From NCBI GenBank assembly GCA_030041195.1, contig JASHOI010000750.1, forward strand, positions 1 to 5,608: DNA of 5,608 nt. The letters run 5' to 3'. Of the stretch, positions 1 through 5,117 are shown piece after piece. The translations under genes and the position numbers were made by a program. The notes below the pieces were generated by a model. That model searched no databases, had not been told where the DNA came from, and saw only the letters and a program-made list of their open reading frames with translations. The stretch comes from Streptosporangiaceae bacterium (GTDB lineage: Bacteria > Actinomycetota > Actinomycetes > Streptosporangiales > Streptosporangiaceae). The first letter of the stretch is position 1, and each line of letters begins with the position of its first letter.

Positions 1-213
1 CTCCTGAACGGCGACAGCGACAGCCAGCCCCTGACCGTGGTGCCGGTCACCCTGGCCAAGGGCCTGGAATTCGACCAGGTCATCGTCGTCGAGCCGGCCA
101 GCATCGCCGCCAGCGAGTCCCGCGGCCTGCACCGCCTCTACGTAGCCCTCACCCGCGCCGTCTCCCGCCTCACCGTCATCCACACCACCCCGCTCCCCGG
201 CCCTCTGGCCTGA
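1..213 (+). CDS. HelD-like superfamily 1 (UvrD/Rep-type) helicase, C-terminal fragment
   Basis: The gene enters from the left edge in frame 1; only its last 70 codons and the TGA stop are present. The visible part is the C-terminal helicase core. It has a motif V-like segment, TLAKGLEFDQVIVVEP (residues about 17-32 of the fragment), and a motif VI-like segment, GLHRLYVALTRA (42-53), whose Arg52 is the usual ATP-contacting arginine of UvrD_C-type domains. The wording of the segment, an acidic site before RGL-RLYV-LTRA and an end soon after TVIH, resembles actinobacterial HelD/HelR proteins, which bind RNA polymerase and release stalled or rifampicin-bound enzyme. That narrower assignment is inference, because the N-terminal RNA-polymerase-binding parts lie outside the window; another UvrD-like DNA helicase remains possible. 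The next gene converges on it, so nothing here shows operon membership. Confidence 0.85.
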   Translation, partial: LLNGDSDSQPLTVVPVTLAKGLEFDQVIVVEPASIAASESRGLHRLYVALTRAVSRLTVIHTTPLPGPLA

Positions 214-226
214 CGCCCCCGGCGTC
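212..226 (+). terminator. GC hairpin at the helicase stop, possible terminator
   Basis: A perfect 6-bp stem GACGCC/GGCGTC with a CCC loop begins inside the TGA stop codon. A second weaker stem (238-242 with 250-254) follows. There is no T-tract, which is common for actinobacterial terminators but also weakens the call. Its place between convergent genes supports a role in ending transcription. Confidence 0.35.
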
Positions 227-262
227 GCCCGCCAAGCCGGGCCGGGGCCGCCCGTTCCGGCC

Positions 263-345
263 CATGATCAACTGAACTTCTCACGGGTTCGGTAACCACA
301 AACCGGGGCATATCGGCCGTGATCATGAACGGATCCCGTGATATG
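263..345. repeat. AT-richer block with interleaved inverted and direct repeats
   Basis: This non-coding stretch between convergent genes is clearly less GC-rich than its surroundings. It holds several perfect short repeats: CATGATCA (263-270) inverted as TGATCATG (320-327); TCACGGG (281-287) inverted as CCCGTGA (335-341); CATATC (309-314) inverted as GATATG (340-345); CCGT (317-320) inverted as ACGG (329-332). CCGTGAT also occurs twice directly (317-323 and 336-342). The 309-345 part could form a stem just past the stop of the regulator gene on the minus strand and might act as its terminator. An operator or a dispersed intergenic repeat is equally possible. No T-run or transposase end was recognised. 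Confidence 0.4.
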
Positions 346-361
346 TGGCGGAGATCTTGGC

Positions 362-1216
362 CTACATCTCTTTGAGGACGGAGGTGATTAGGGCGGCGGA
401 GTCGTCGAAGGAGAGGGCGGTGGCGCGGAGGTGGTTGAAGAAGACGTTGTAGCGGTCCACCTCGGCGACGTCCTCCAGGTAGAGGGCGCTGGTCAGGTCC
501 TCTAGGTAGACCACGTCGGTGTCCACCCGCTCGGGGAAGACCAGGATGATGAACGGCCTGCCCATCGCGGGGTGCGCGCCGCCGGCAAAGGGGATCACCT
601 GGACCGCCACGTTGGGCAGCGCGGCCTGGGCCAGCAGGTGCTCGAGCTGAAGGCGCATCAGCCCGGAGCCGCCGACCCGGCGGCGCAGCGCGGCCTCGTC
701 GAGTACGGCCCAGACCTTCGGCGGGTCGTCCCTGACCACGGCCGGCTGGCGGGCCATCAGCAGCGCGACCCGGCGCTCGATGTCCTCGGCCGGGCTGTTG
801 ACCATCCCGGCCCTGATGACGGCCCTGGCGTAGTCCTCGGTCTGCAGCAGCCCGGGGATCAGGCTGACCTCGTAGATCCGGATCTCCGACGCCGCGCTCT
901 CCAGGCCGATGTACGTGGCCATCTGCGGCTGCATGGTGTCGCTGTAGGCGTGCCACCAGCCCTTCTGGCGGGAGTCGCGGGCGAGCTGGACCAGGCTCTC
1001 CCGCTGCGCGGCGGGCACGCCGTAGAGCTCGAGCATGTCGCGGACGTCACGGGGCGAGACCGACACCCGCCCGGTCTCCACGCGGCTGATCTTTGAGGCG
1101 GAGCATTCCAGATGTTCCGCCACTTCCTCGCAGGTGAGCTTGGCCGCCTCGCGGAGCCTCCTGAGCTCGAGCGCAAGCCGGCGCCGCCGCACCGTGGGGC
1201 TGTGTTCGGTTCCCAT
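362..1216 (-). CDS. XRE-family helix-turn-helix regulator with DUF5753 domain
   Basis: This 284-aa protein has the full two-domain architecture of the actinobacterial Xre/DUF5753 family. Residues about 14-67 form a lambda-repressor-like HTH: CEEVAEHLE (29-37) as helix 2, then the recognition helix SASKISRVETG (39-49). Residues about 95-280 match DUF5753, with QTEDYARAV (125-133), MARQPAVV (154-161), LPNVAVQVIPF (200-210) and VVYLEDLTSALYLED (235-249). The ATG start at 1216 is well supported: the minus strand reads GGGGGAGGTG four bases upstream. Family members such as WhiJ-type regulators affect development and antibiotic production in Streptomyces and are usually next to a small DUF397 gene; none is seen on either side here. 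The promoter region is shared with the divergent 104-aa gene, so autoregulation and control of that gene are plausible but inferred. Confidence 0.95.
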   Translation of the reverse strand: MGTEHSPTVRRRRLALELRRLREAAKLTCEEVAEHLECSASKISRVETGRVSVSPRDVRDMLELYGVPAAQRESLVQLARDSRQKGWWHAYSDTMQPQMATYIGLESAASEIRIYEVSLIPGLLQTEDYARAVIRAGMVNSPAEDIERRVALLMARQPAVVRDDPPKVWAVLDEAALRRRVGGSGLMRLQLEHLLAQAALPNVAVQVIPFAGGAHPAMGRPFIILVFPERVDTDVVYLEDLTSALYLEDVAEVDRYNVFFNHLRATALSFDDSAALITSVLKEM

Positions 1217-1319
1217 CTGTCACCTCCCCCGAAGAGCGCGACGTGCGGGTTCTTTAGTGTGCCGCCGGAGCGCCATCACGTCCAGTTACTGACCGGGATC
1301 CGGCTCTGGGCGATCTCCT

Positions 1320-1353
1320 ATGCAACATGCGAATTTCTCTGTGCATGTTGCAT
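1320..1353. promoter_or_regulatory. Perfect 11-bp inverted repeat, candidate operator for the XRE regulator
   Basis: ATGCAACATGC (1320-1330) and GCATGTTGCAT (1343-1353) are exact reverse complements separated by 12 bases. Arm centres are 23 bp apart, roughly two helical turns. Each arm also contains its own small GCA-N3-TGC dyad (1322-1330, 1343-1351), as expected for a site that could hold two HTH dimers. The spacer and flanks are AT-rich. It lies in the divergent intergenic region, about 104 bp from the regulator start and 74 bp from the 104-aa gene start. Binding by the adjacent XRE protein is inference from position and symmetry. Confidence 0.55.
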
Positions 1354-1394
1354 CCCAGTCGGCGGAGCGGCATCCTTAAGCAATGTCATTACTC

Positions 1395-1400
1395 TATGCT
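1395..1400 (+). promoter_or_regulatory. Possible -10 element for the 104-aa gene
   Basis: TATGCT fits the TANNNT form of actinobacterial -10 hexamers and would give a start near 1407 and a leader of about 20 nt. No good -35 lies 17-18 bp upstream. An alternative is TTGCAT (1348-1353) as a -35, which would put the inverted-repeat arm on top of it, paired with CATCCT (1371-1376). The sequence does not settle which is used. Confidence 0.25.
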
Positions 1401-1426
1401 GTACCTCGGCTACTAGGGGTGACTTA

Positions 1427-1741
1427 ATGACCACGGAGACCGAGCAAGTCCCCAGATCGGGTCAGGCGCCGCACGTCTACCTGAACCGGCTCGAAGGGCT
1501 CGCCGAGGTGCTGGCTAAACACGGGCTGCGGACCAGCCTGATGGCTCCGCCGGGACGCGTTCCCAGCCTGCACGTGGTCAACCCCGCCGCGTCGGCGCTG
1601 GCCGAGGACGTCTACGCCGGGCGCGGCCAGGACGGCACCTGGTGGTTCTGGTGGTCATGGGCGGAACGGATCGCCACCTGGGATGACCTGGACGGCGCCG
1701 CAGCCCTCATCAAGCAGGTTCTCGCGGCTCGCGGCCAGTAG
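1427..1741 (+). CDS. Trp-rich 104-aa protein of unknown function, divergent from the XRE regulator
   Basis: I do not recognise a named family. The open frame extends upstream to 1112, but the ATG at 1427 is the natural start: AGGGGTGA (1415-1422) sits just before it and the upstream part runs across the AT-rich promoter region and into antisense of the regulator. The protein reads as N-terminal helix (about 18-33, LNRLEGLAEVLAKHGL), two strand-like stretches (34-52), a hydrophobic strand with five Trp in seven residues (WWFWWSW, 72-78) plus Trp85, then a C-terminal helix (86-102). It has no signal peptide, no membrane segment and no Cys. From memory, similar small proteins with a WFWWSW core occur near XRE/DUF5753 genes in actinomycetes, and may play the role that DUF397 proteins play elsewhere. 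Its stop is 2 nt from that of the convergent DUF4439 gene. Confidence 0.85.
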   Translation: MTTETEQVPRSGQAPHVYLNRLEGLAEVLAKHGLRTSLMAPPGRVPSLHVVNPAASALAEDVYAGRGQDGTWWFWWSWAERIATWDDLDGAAALIKQVLAARGQ

Positions 1742-1743
1742 GG

Positions 1744-2211
1744 TCACGAATGCCGGGACCGCGGTGCGGCTAGCGCGGCCGCCGTCATCCCGGGGAAGGC
1801 GACGGTGCCGCCGCGCCAGGCCGCGGCGCGCAGCGCGGACGCCTGCACCTGCTCGGCGCCGAAGTCCCTGAACGAGATGTTGCTCAGCGCGACCAGCCCG
1901 AGATAGGCCGTGGCGACCCGGTCCTCGAGCACGACCGCGAGAGCAACGGCCTCGCTGGCGTTCCGCACCGGCATCGGGAGCTGGTAGGCCACGGCGGCGG
2001 CGGCCGGTTGCGCCCCGAGGGAACGCAGCATGGCCTCGATCCGGTCTCTGGCGACCTGATGGGCCACCCAGTCGGTCGTGGCCGTGGCCTGCGCGTTTCC
2101 GGCCAGGTATGCGCCGGCGACCCCGTAGCCGTAGATGGCCGCATGCTCGGCCGTCAGCGCGGCCTGCAAGGCCCGCACGGTGCCGGGCGCCGCGGGCACG
2201 TGGCTGCTCAT
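1744..2211 (-). CDS. DUF4439 ferritin-like protein
   Basis: This 155-aa protein is the second gene of a minus-strand pair. Its ATG (2209-2211) overlaps the TGA of the upstream lipoprotein gene as ATGA, so translational coupling is likely; longer frames to 2835 or 2236 are rejected because they overlie that gene. The sequence fits the DUF4439 ferritin-like fold: helix 1 with LQAALTAEHAAIYGYGVAGAYL (residues 15-36; Glu22 and Tyr27), helix 2 with His51-x3-Arg55-Asp56, the conserved linker YQLPMPVRNASEA (76-88), helix 3 with LEDRVATAYLGLV (95-107; Glu96), and a C-terminal helix ending in AFPGM (138-142). No signal peptide is seen, so it is probably cytoplasmic. A metal-binding or oxidase role is family inference; not all bacterioferritin-type ligands are evident. 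From memory, a comparable pair lies between proS and rimP in mycobacteria. Confidence 0.85.
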   Translation of the reverse strand: MSSHVPAAPGTVRALQAALTAEHAAIYGYGVAGAYLAGNAQATATTDWVAHQVARDRIEAMLRSLGAQPAAAAVAYQLPMPVRNASEAVALAVVLEDRVATAYLGLVALSNISFRDFGAEQVQASALRAAAWRGGTVAFPGMTAAALAAPRSRHS

Positions 2212-2735
2212 CGCGCGATCCGAGCGGCAGCGGCATCGAGGGCCGGAACGTGCGTCGCCTCCGACGCCCCGATGCTCGCGAAGAGTTGGGCCAGGGAGGG
2301 AGGGGCGTCGCGGAGCCGGTTCAGCATCGCCGTTGCGGCGGCCTGCTCGGCCGTCCGCAGGAATACGACGCCCGCACTGGCCGTTGCAGGGACCGGGGTC
2401 ACTGCTGGTGCCCGCCCTCGTGGTGTCGGGCTCGCCGCGCTCCCCGCCGGAACGGTCAGCCGGGACCGAAGCTGGGCAAGGTGGGCGCGATGCTCGGCCA
2501 GCAGCGGCTGAAGCGCCGCGGCCAGCGAGGCCGCCGAGCCGCCCGCCTCGCGCAACACGGCCGTGTAGCGGGTGATCATCAGCTGCTCGGCGGCGATCGC
2601 CTCGCGGAGCACGGTGACATCGGGCGCGGGTGACGGCGGAGCGGCGAGGACGTCGGCGCCGCAGCCGGACACGGCGGCGAGCGGCAGTGTCGCCGCGGCC
2701 GCGAGCACTACCCGGCGTGTCGGTTTTGCCGCCAC
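2208..2735 (-). CDS. Tat-type lipoprotein with ferritin-like motifs
   Basis: With the GTG at 2735 the product is 175 aa. The start MAAKPTRRVVLAAAATLPL leads into AAVSGC, giving a twin-arginine-like motif (TRRVVL, 6-11), a hydrophobic stretch and a lipobox with Cys25. Export by Tat followed by lipidation and anchoring on the outer face of the membrane is therefore likely. The mature part is a ferritin-like helical bundle: AAEQLMITRY (48-57, Glu50), LLAEHRAHLAQL (78-89, Glu81/His82/His85), TAEQAAATAM (128-137, Glu130) and GASEATHVPAL (156-166, the ExxH of Glu159/His162). These are plausible di-metal ligands, one set per helix. A Pro/Ala/Thr-rich linker (96-120) separates helices 2 and 3. An in-frame GTG (2819) and ATG (2786) exist upstream but lack a Shine-Dalgarno and would bury the Tat signal. 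Metal binding is inferred, and the electron or iron partner is unknown. Confidence 0.85.
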   Translation of the reverse strand: MAAKPTRRVVLAAAATLPLAAVSGCGADVLAAPPSPAPDVTVLREAIAAEQLMITRYTAVLREAGGSAASLAAALQPLLAEHRAHLAQLRSRLTVPAGSAASPTPRGRAPAVTPVPATASAGVVFLRTAEQAAATAMLNRLRDAPPSLAQLFASIGASEATHVPALDAAAARIAR

Positions 2736-2739
2736 GAAG

Positions 2740-2744
2740 CCTCC
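2740..2744 (-). promoter_or_regulatory. Ribosome binding site that decides the lipoprotein start
   Basis: The minus strand reads TGGAGGCTTC then GTG (2735-2733). GGAGG lies four bases before the GTG, slightly close but strong. Neither of the two upstream in-frame start codons has such a site, and this start alone puts the twin-arginine signal at the N-terminus. Confidence 0.7.
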
Positions 2745-2782
2745 AGCGGGTGCCGCACCCCCCTTGCCTGCGCGGGCTCCTA

Positions 2783-2837
2783 GCATGCCACGCCCGCGGC
2801 GCCGGGGTCGGGCCGGCACGCGGCGTGACGGGCATGC
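2783..2837. other. Long interrupted dyad in the lipoprotein/rimP divergent region
   Basis: Nested matching segments make one extended imperfect stem: GCATGCCACGCC (2783-2794) pairs with GGCGTG (2822-2827) and GCATGC (2832-2837), with ACGG looped out on the right arm; GCG (2796-2798) pairs with CGC (2819-2821); GCCGG (2801-2805) pairs with CCGGC (2813-2817) around a 7-nt loop. That is about 20 base pairs in 55 nt. It is the main structure in the 177-nt gap between the divergent genes. It could be a regulator site or, if the minus transcript starts beyond it, a leader hairpin of the lipoprotein mRNA. Confidence 0.45.
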
Positions 2838-2860
2838 GTCCAGGCAGTGGCCGGCGCGGT

Positions 2861-2866
2861 TAGGCT
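2861..2866 (+). promoter_or_regulatory. Possible -10 element of the rimP-nusA operon promoter
   Basis: TAGGCT fits the actinobacterial TANNNT -10 pattern and lies about 47 bp before the rimP ATG, giving a leader of about 40 nt. A matching -35 is not convincing (GTCCAG at 17 bp). It is the best candidate in the gap that must hold the operon promoter. Confidence 0.35.
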
Positions 2867-2912
2867 AGAGGCCGAGCGGACAACAGCACAGGTCGCGGGC
2901 GAGGAGGTCGTG

Positions 2913-3491
2913 ATGCACGGTAACTCGCGTCACGGTTCGCCGCGGTCGCCGTCGCGGGGGGCTGCCGCCGATGCCGAGCGGATCGCCGGCCTGCTTGAGC
3001 CGGCGGTTGCCGCCATGGGAATGGACCTGGAAGACATCAGGGTCACCTCGGCCGGGCGGCGGCGGTTGTTGCGCATCGTGGTCGATGCCGACGGCGGGGT
3101 GAGCCTCGACGATATCGCTCTCGTCAGCAGGGAGCTGTCGGCCACGCTCGACCGGGCGGCTGTGATGGGGGAGGCGTCCTACACCCTCGAGGTGTCCTCG
3201 CCGGGCGTTGACCGCCCGCTGACCGAGCCCAAGCACTGGCGGCGAGCGGTCGGCCGGGTGGTGAGCGCGCCGCTCCGGCCGCAGCCGGGCGCGGCGGCGG
3301 AGGCCACCGCCGCGGCCGTGACCGGGCGGGTCACCGGGGCAGATTCCAGCACGGTGCGGATTGACGCCGACGGAGCGAGCCGTGAGTTCGGCTATGCCGA
3401 GCTGGGCCCGGGGAGGATACAGATCGAGTTCGCCCCGCTGGATGGCTACACCGGCGACGGCGCGGACGAGGAGGGGCCCGATGGATATTGA
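2913..3491 (+). CDS. rimP: Ribosome maturation factor RimP
   Basis: RimP binds the 30S subunit and helps its assembly. The 192-aa product shows the two RimP domains. The N-terminal domain (about 20-104) holds [18 protein letters not shown] (27-44), [17 protein letters not shown] (52-68), the VSREL helix (71-75) and the family signature [15 protein letters not shown] (90-104). The C-terminal SH3-like barrel (about 105-175) includes [19 protein letters not shown] (136-154) and IQIEFAPL (169-176). The ATG at 2913 has GGAGG (2903-2907) five bases upstream; the frame opens earlier (ATG 2847), but that extension runs over the likely promoter and has no ribosome site. The first 18 residues are Arg/Ser-rich and poorly conserved, and an Ala/Pro-rich insert (121-135) interrupts the linker. 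The 3' end overlaps nusA by 11 nt, the usual arrangement of this operon. Confidence 0.95.
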   Translation: MHGNSRHGSPRSPSRGAAADAERIAGLLEPAVAAMGMDLEDIRVTSAGRRRLLRIVVDADGGVSLDDIALVSRELSATLDRAAVMGEASYTLEVSSPGVDRPLTEPKHWRRAVGRVVSAPLRPQPGAAAEATAAAVTGRVTGADSSTVRIDADGASREFGYAELGPGRIQIEFAPLDGYTGDGADEEGPDGY

Positions 3492-4596
3492 TCTGAGTGT
3501 CCTGAAAAGCCTTGAAGCCGAGAAGGACATCTCGATGGACCTGGCGATCAAGGCCATTGAGGACGCGCTTCTCGTCGCGTACCACCGGACCGAAGGCGCG
3601 GCCGCCACGGCGCGGGTCGAGATCAACAGGCGCAGCGGCCACGTGACGGTCTGGGCGGCGGAAACCGGCGCTGACGGCACGGTCACGCGGGAATACGACG
3701 ACACGCCGGAGGGTTTTGGGCGCATCGCGGCGACCACGGCCCGGCAGGTGATCCTGCAGCGGCTGCGGGACGCCGAGGACGAGCTCACCTTTGGTGAGTA
3801 CGCGGGCCGCGAGGGAGACATCGTGGCCGGCGTGATCCAGCAGGGCAAGGACCCGCGGGCTGTCCTGGTCGACCTGGGCAAGCTCGAGGCCATCCTGCCG
3901 CCGACCGAGCAGGTGCCCGGCGAACGCTACGTGCACGGCGAGCGGCTGCGGTGCTATGTGCTGACGGTACGCAAGGGCTATCGCGGTCCCTCGGTGACGC
4001 TGTCGCGCACCCACCCGAACCTGGTCAAGAAGCTGTTCGCGCTCGAGGTGCCGGAGATTGCCTCCGGGGCCGTGGAGATCGCCGCGATCGCCAGGGAGGC
4101 CGGGCACCGCAGCAAGATCGCGGTGGTCTCCCGCCAGCCGGGCGTGAACGCCAAGGGTGCCTGCATCGGCCCGATGGGCAGCCGGGTCCGCAACGTGATG
4201 ACGGAACTGCACGGGGAGAAGATCGACATTGTCGACTACTCACCGGATCCGGCCGAGTTCGTGGCGCACGCCCTCTCGCCGGCCAGGGTCTCGCGGGTGA
4301 TCGTGGTGGATCCCCAGGCGCGGGTGGCGCAGGTGATCGTGCCTGACTACCAGCTGTCGCTGGCCATCGGCAAGGAGGGCCAGAACGTGCGGCTCGCGGC
4401 GCGGCTGACCGGCTGGCGGATCGATATCCGGCCGGACAGCCCGGATGCCGGGGCGGCTGTCGCCTCGGCCGCCCCGGAGGAAGCCGGCCGGGCGGGCGAT
4501 GGCGGGCACGGCGGGGAAGGCGCTGGCGCGCTGGCGAGCGCCGTCAGCGACGCACCGGGCTCGGCGGGCACCGTGCCCGGTTCCCAAGACGGGTAG
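3481..4596 (+). CDS. nusA: Transcription termination/antitermination protein NusA
   Basis: NusA binds RNA polymerase and nascent RNA to modulate pausing, intrinsic termination and antitermination on rRNA operons. The 371-aa product starts at the ATG at 3481, six bases after GGAGG (3470-3474), inside the rimP 3' end. Domains in order: RNA-polymerase-binding N-terminal domain (about 1-108, with [20 protein letters not shown] at 11-30); S1 domain (about 109-178, [11 protein letters not shown] and [20 protein letters not shown]); KH1 (about 180-255, with its GPMG loop at 230-233); KH2 (about 256-318, with its GKEG loop at 297-300). It lacks the C-terminal acidic repeats of the enterobacterial protein, as is normal outside Proteobacteria. 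Instead it ends in a low-complexity Gly/Ala/Glu tail (about 321-371) that is probably disordered. The core is typical and nothing looks damaged. Confidence 0.98.
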   Translation: MDIDLSVLKSLEAEKDISMDLAIKAIEDALLVAYHRTEGAAATARVEINRRSGHVTVWAAETGADGTVTREYDDTPEGFGRIAATTARQVILQRLRDAEDELTFGEYAGREGDIVAGVIQQGKDPRAVLVDLGKLEAILPPTEQVPGERYVHGERLRCYVLTVRKGYRGPSVTLSRTHPNLVKKLFALEVPEIASGAVEIAAIAREAGHRSKIAVVSRQPGVNAKGACIGPMGSRVRNVMTELHGEKIDIVDYSPDPAEFVAHALSPARVSRVIVVDPQARVAQVIVPDYQLSLAIGKEGQNVRLAARLTGWRIDIRPDSPDAGAAVASAAPEEAGRAGDGGHGGEGAGALASAVSDAPGSAGTVPGSQDG

Positions 4597-4684
4597 GTTG
4601 CGTAGGCCCGAACCGCGGAGTCCCGGCGGCGACGGCCAGCCCGCCTCCTCATCCCCCGCGTGGACTCGCTTATGTGGGGTTAAA

Positions 4685-4700
4685 GGGGGGTCGTCCCCCC
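4685..4700 (+). other. G6/C6 hairpin between nusA and ylxR
   Basis: Six G (4685-4690), a TCGT loop and six C (4695-4700, followed by a seventh C) give a perfect stem 22 nt upstream of the ylxR ATG. No T-run follows, so a classic terminator is not supported. An attenuator, a processing or pausing site, or a barrier isolating the ylxR leader are alternatives. Confidence 0.5.
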
Positions 4701-4714
4701 CAGGGGTGGCACTG

Positions 4715-4720
4715 TAAACT
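4715..4720 (+). promoter_or_regulatory. Possible internal promoter -10 element before ylxR
   Basis: TAAACT fits TANNNT and lies 2 nt before the first ATG of ylxR and 8 nt before the second (4729). A start site at the usual distance would fall at about 4726-4729, giving a leaderless transcript beginning at the second ATG. This would explain why no well-placed Shine-Dalgarno precedes ylxR. No clear -35 is seen. Confidence 0.3.
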
Positions 4721-4722
4721 CG

Positions 4723-5112
4723 ATGGAGATGGGCACGCGGCACACGCAGATTCGGCACGCGCCAGTGATCCGGACCTGTGTAGGTTGCGGGGCCCGCGCG
4801 GTCAAGTCCGACTTGCTTCGCCTGGTTGCGGCCGGGAACGAGATCGTTCCTGACGCACCGGCGCGAAGGCCGGGTCGGGGTGCATACCTGCACCCCAGCC
4901 AGGGATGCTTTGAGAAAGCGCAGCGCCGCAGGGCGTTCGCGCGGGCACTGCGCCTGTCCGGAACGTTCGGGACCGGGGCGGTTGTCGAGTATCTTAGGCA
5001 GGCGCGGCCTGTTCTGCCGGGTCATGCCCGGACGAACGGCGAAGGCTCGCGTGGCGAGCCGGACGAGCGTGAAAGCACGGCCGTGGCGACACGGCCCGGG
5101 AAAGCAGGCTGA
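4723..5112 (+). CDS. ylxR: YlxR (DUF448) RNA-binding protein
   Basis: YlxR is a small basic protein encoded between nusA and infB in many bacteria. It is thought to bind RNA, and related proteins have been linked to RNase P and to gene regulation. The family signatures are clear: RTCVGCGARAVKSDLLRLV (17-35, with the CxxC of Cys19/Cys22) and GRGAYLHPSQGCFEKAQRRR (51-70, with Cys62), followed by the helix AFARAL (71-76). The core ends near residue 95; the rest of the 129 aa is an Arg/Glu/Gly-rich tail encoded by two strong hairpins. The start is uncertain: ATG 4723 and ATG 4729 (127 aa) are both in frame, neither has a proper ribosome site (AGGGGTGG at 4702-4709 is about 13 nt away from the first), and the second fits a leaderless start. 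The gap after nusA is 126 nt. Confidence 0.93.
   Translation: MEMGTRHTQIRHAPVIRTCVGCGARAVKSDLLRLVAAGNEIVPDAPARRPGRGAYLHPSQGCFEKAQRRRAFARALRLSGTFGTGAVVEYLRQARPVLPGHARTNGEGSRGEPDERESTAVATRPGKAG
5044..5060 (+). other. Perfect hairpin inside the ylxR 3' end (first of two)
   Basis: GGCTCGC (5044-5050) and GCGAGCC (5054-5060) are exact complements around a GTG loop. The stem lies within codons of the unconserved YlxR tail, so the protein sequence here may be shaped by the RNA structure rather than the reverse. Confidence 0.5.
5079..5096 (+). other. Perfect hairpin with GCGA tetraloop in the ylxR 3' end (second of two)
   Basis: GGCCGTG (5079-5085) and CACGGCC (5090-5096) pair exactly around GCGA, a GNRA tetraloop, which is unusually stable in RNA. 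It ends 14 nt before the ylxR stop codon. CACGGCCGTG (5076-5085) is also a 10-bp palindrome and offers an alternative pairing. No T-run follows, so termination is uncertain. Confidence 0.5.
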
Positions 5113-5117
5113 GATTG

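Noticed and set aside
138..956. 272-codon minus-strand frame over the regulator and the intergenic block
   Set aside because: Arg/Pro/Gly-rich shadow of the XRE-DUF5753 gene on the same strand. Only its last 62 codons (326 to 138) lie outside the regulator, and they run antisense to the helicase end without a ribosome site.
1112..1426. N-terminal extension of the 104-aa protein to ATG 1112
   Set aside because: It runs antisense to the regulator gene and across the AT-rich promoter region; the ATG at 1427 has a ribosome site and good coding character from there on.
2736..2819. Longer lipoprotein starts at GTG 2819 or ATG 2786
   Set aside because: No Shine-Dalgarno, and they would place 17-28 residues before the twin-arginine signal.
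2212..2835. Long minus-strand extension of the DUF4439 frame
   Set aside because: It overlies the lipoprotein gene in another frame and reads as Arg/Gly-rich shadow; the ATGA-overlap start at 2211 matches the family N-terminus.
2847..2912. Longer RimP start at ATG 2847
   Set aside because: No ribosome site; the added residues are encoded over the likely promoter and are not RimP-like.
2865..3893. 342-codon minus-strand frame opposite rimP and nusA
   Set aside because: Antisense shadow of two certain genes; low-complexity Arg/Ser/Pro composition. The same holds for minus frames 3331-4212 and 4240-5025.
4555..4580. CCGGGC/GCCCGG and GGGCAC/GTGCCC pairings at the nusA 3' end as an attenuator
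   Set aside because: Several competing pairings in very GC-rich low-complexity coding sequence; no T-run and no clear single structure.
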